Assembly (NCBI GenBank): GCA_021161545.1
Contig: JAGHAJ010000141.1
Location: 1 to 7,959, forward strand
Length of the DNA stretch: 7,959 nucleotides
Direction of reading: 5' to 3'
Source of the DNA: Synergistota bacterium
GTDB taxonomy: Bacteria > Synergistota > JAGHAJ01
How positions within the stretch are numbered: the first letter of the stretch is position 1; each line of letters begins with the position of its first letter. Below are positions 6,546 through 7,959 of the stretch, piece after piece. The notes beneath the pieces were generated by a model. It was given only the letters and a program-made list of their open reading frames with translations. It made no database searches and was not told the DNA's origin. The translations under genes were made by a program, and so were the position numbers.

Positions 6546-6838
6546 TGTTTGTATATGGTCTGTATATAAGAATATCTATCCCTTATAGTCACTCGCTCAA
6601 GGAGAAGCGTATGGTGGTAAGAAGTCTGATAGAGCGACTTCGCAGCAGAATGGGAGTATATGGATTAGAAGTAGGAGAGCAGGATGTGTGGCAGAGCTCA
6701 GCGATAGGTATGAGTTGGACATCTATATCGAGCACAGAAGGCAAAAACAAACTACAGTCCATAATAGACTTCATGGAGGACGATGGAAGATTTCGTATTT
6801 TAGAGTTTGACTGGAAGGAGATTAAGCTCGGGAAGTGA
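6545..6838 (+). CDS. ylxP: YlxP-like protein, DUF503 family
   Basis: A 97-residue DUF503 (COG1550) protein, uncharacterised apart from its constant place between infB and rbfA in Firmicutes and other phyla. Family signatures are the N-terminal [22 protein letters not shown] block (about 1-22), SLIERLRSRMGV, and EVGEQDVWQSSAIGMS (about 43-58); the C-terminal helix contains IIDFMEDDGRF. ATG 6545 shares one base with the infB stop, so translation is probably coupled. A longer reading from 6464 would lie entirely within infB and lacks family similarity before this Met. Conserved linkage suggests a role in ribosome assembly or RNA metabolism, but no function is proven to my knowledge. Confidence 0.9.
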   Translation: MFVYGLYIRISIPYSHSLKEKRMVVRSLIERLRSRMGVYGLEVGEQDVWQSSAIGMSWTSISSTEGKNKLQSIIDFMEDDGRFRILEFDWKEIKLGK

Positions 6839-7206
6839 TGGAGATGTTATATAGAACAAAGAGATTATCCAAAGAAATAAGAAAAGACATAAGTGATATA
6901 ATCCAGAAAGAGGTGAAAGATCCACGAGTAAAAGGGACTATAATCACCGATGTAGAGTTATCCAACGACCTAAGGATAGCAAAAGTATACATAAGCGTAT
7001 TTGAACAGGAAAGATGGACAGAGGTAATGAATGGACTCAACAAGAGTAAGGGGTTCATACGCAAACACCTTGGTAGAAGAATCCACGCAAAGAGTGTACC
7101 GGAGTTAAGATTTCAGAGAGATAACTCCGTTAGCTACGGCATGCACATGGACGAAGTCATAAACAGGGTATTAGGAAATGAGAATAAAAGAGATAATCAA
7201 CAGTAA
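6838..7206 (+). CDS. rbfA: 30S ribosome-binding factor RbfA
   Basis: RbfA, 122 residues, a KH-fold factor that binds immature 30S subunits near the 5' end of 16S rRNA and is needed for late maturation and cold adaptation in model bacteria. Visible family blocks are RLSKEIRKDISDIIQKEVKDPR, TIITDVELSNDLRIAKVYISVF, and the region GFIRKHLGRRIHAKSVPELRF, followed by D and H residues near the C-terminus (SYGMHMDEVINRVL). ATG 6838 overlaps the ylxP stop (TGATG), pointing to coupled translation. GTG 6835 and ATG 6844 are close alternatives that change the N-terminus by one or two residues. The usual infB-rbfA link supports the call. Its last 29 bases overlap nrnA. Confidence 0.96.
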   Translation: MEMLYRTKRLSKEIRKDISDIIQKEVKDPRVKGTIITDVELSNDLRIAKVYISVFEQERWTEVMNGLNKSKGFIRKHLGRRIHAKSVPELRFQRDNSVSYGMHMDEVINRVLGNENKRDNQQ

Positions 7207-7959
7207 CAACTCCTTTGCGGTAATTTCTCACGCAAACCCCGATGGCGATGCGGTGGGGTCATCTGTTGCTATGTATAAACTACTCAAGATGTTGCACAAG
7301 GATGTTATAGTGGCAAACGAATCTGCTATCCCGCAAAAATACAGTTTTCTATCTGAATACCACAATTTTATACCACTCAGCTCCCTGGGTAAAAGCCTCT
7401 ACGATGTCGTCTTCGTGTTGGACACATCATCGCTATCACTCATAAGACAAAGTGGTTTTAACCCCCACAACATTGGGAGAACTGTAGTAAACATAGATCA
7501 CCACAAAGACAATCCGCTATTCGGAGACTATAACTATGTAGATAGCTCTGCTTCTGCATGTGGAGAGATTATATACCACATTGTCAAGGAAACATTTTCG
7601 TTCATCCCATGCAGCATAGCAGAGGCTATATACACAGCTATCGTTACAGATACAGGACAATTCTCTTACTCCAATACCACACCAAGAACGCACATCATCA
7701 TATCTGAGTTACTAAAAACTGGCATAGACGCACACGAGATATCAAGAAGACTCTTCAGAGAAAAGCGGTTTGAGGCAGAACTGCTATTGGGGAGGCTGCT
7801 AATAAACATGAAGCGTACCAACAATAATAGAGCAGTTTACAGCATTCTTACATTAAAGGATTTTCAAGAAACTGGTGCAACCGAAGGAGACACAGAAAAC
7901 ATTGTAGATCAGTTAAACAACATAAAGGGGATAGAATCTGCATTTCTACTAAGAGAAAG
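7178..7959 (+). CDS. nrnA: DHH-family oligoribonuclease/pAp phosphatase, NrnA-like (3' end cut by window edge)
   Basis: The 260 visible codons encode a DHH/DHHA1 phosphoesterase of the NrnA group, which in Bacillus degrades RNA oligonucleotides of 2-5 bases and dephosphorylates pAp. Metal-binding motifs are intact: ISHANPDGDAVGS (16-28, with H18, D22, D24), VLDTS (80-84, D82), the DHH triad at 107-109 (VNIDHHKDN) and TDTGQFSYSNT (157-167). The C-terminal DHHA1 domain starts near residue 215 and its GGGH RNA-binding motif would lie beyond the right edge. ATG 7178 lies inside rbfA with TTAGGA just upstream, giving a 29-base overlap in a different frame. NrnA after rbfA is a common order in Firmicutes and related anaerobes and links RNA turnover to ribosome assembly. 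The related GdpP and RecJ groups have extra domains not seen here. Confidence 0.94.
   Translation, partial: MRIKEIINSNNSFAVISHANPDGDAVGSSVAMYKLLKMLHKDVIVANESAIPQKYSFLSEYHNFIPLSSLGKSLYDVVFVLDTSSLSLIRQSGFNPHNIGRTVVNIDHHKDNPLFGDYNYVDSSASACGEIIYHIVKETFSFIPCSIAEAIYTAIVTDTGQFSYSNTTPRTHIIISELLKTGIDAHEISRRLFREKRFEAELLLGRLLINMKRTNNNRAVYSILTLKDFQETGATEGDTENIVDQLNNIKGIESAFLLRE

Overview
This window looks like ordinary chromosome from an anaerobic, probably thermophilic or deep-branching bacterium of low-to-moderate G+C. The evidence is heavy use of ATA for isoleucine and AGA/AGG for arginine, strong AAGGAGG-type ribosome binding sites, GTG/TTG starts, and a NADH-linked flavoprotein pair typical of electron-bifurcating hydrogenases. 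The gene order rimP-nusA-ylxR-infB-ylxP-rbfA-nrnA is shared by Firmicutes and several deep-branching anaerobic phyla, so I do not assign a phylum. There are no mobile elements, CRISPR arrays, tRNAs or rRNAs that I can see.

Left block (1-1832, minus strand): a two-gene unit read leftwards. A NuoE/HndA-type [2Fe-2S] subunit is followed after 3 bases by a NuoF/HndC/HydB-type FMN/NADH subunit that runs off the left edge. The NuoF-like protein has an extra N-terminal [2Fe-2S] thioredoxin-like domain, which fits a soluble NAD(H)-linked hydrogenase or formate dehydrogenase better than respiratory complex I. The catalytic subunit is expected beyond the left edge.

Middle block (1833-2931): about 300 bases without a convincing gene separate nuoE from a class I SAM-dependent methyltransferase, also on the minus strand. 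Just upstream of nuoE lie two GTGA-N6-TCAC palindromes 25 bases apart. They resemble Rex (NADH/NAD+-sensing repressor) operators, which would suit an NADH-linked enzyme. The same gap holds two short coding-looking fragments that may be relics. Between the methyltransferase and rimP lie two near-consensus, back-to-back divergent sigma-70-type promoters with overlapping -35 boxes, then a strong hairpin in the rimP leader.

Right block (2932-7959, plus strand): a tightly packed translation and transcription operon. RimP matures the 30S subunit, NusA controls pausing, termination and antitermination, YlxR is a small RNA-binding protein, IF-2 places initiator tRNA, YlxP (DUF503) is small and uncharacterised, RbfA matures 16S rRNA, and NrnA degrades nanoRNA and pAp. 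Genes are 12-13 bases apart or overlap by 1 to 29 bases, implying one transcript and translational coupling. The last gene is cut by the right edge.

I found no clearly new system. The best leads are the tandem Rex-like operators, the extreme cytosine depletion of the nuoF coding strand, and the shared divergent promoter that conflicts with the longer methyltransferase start.
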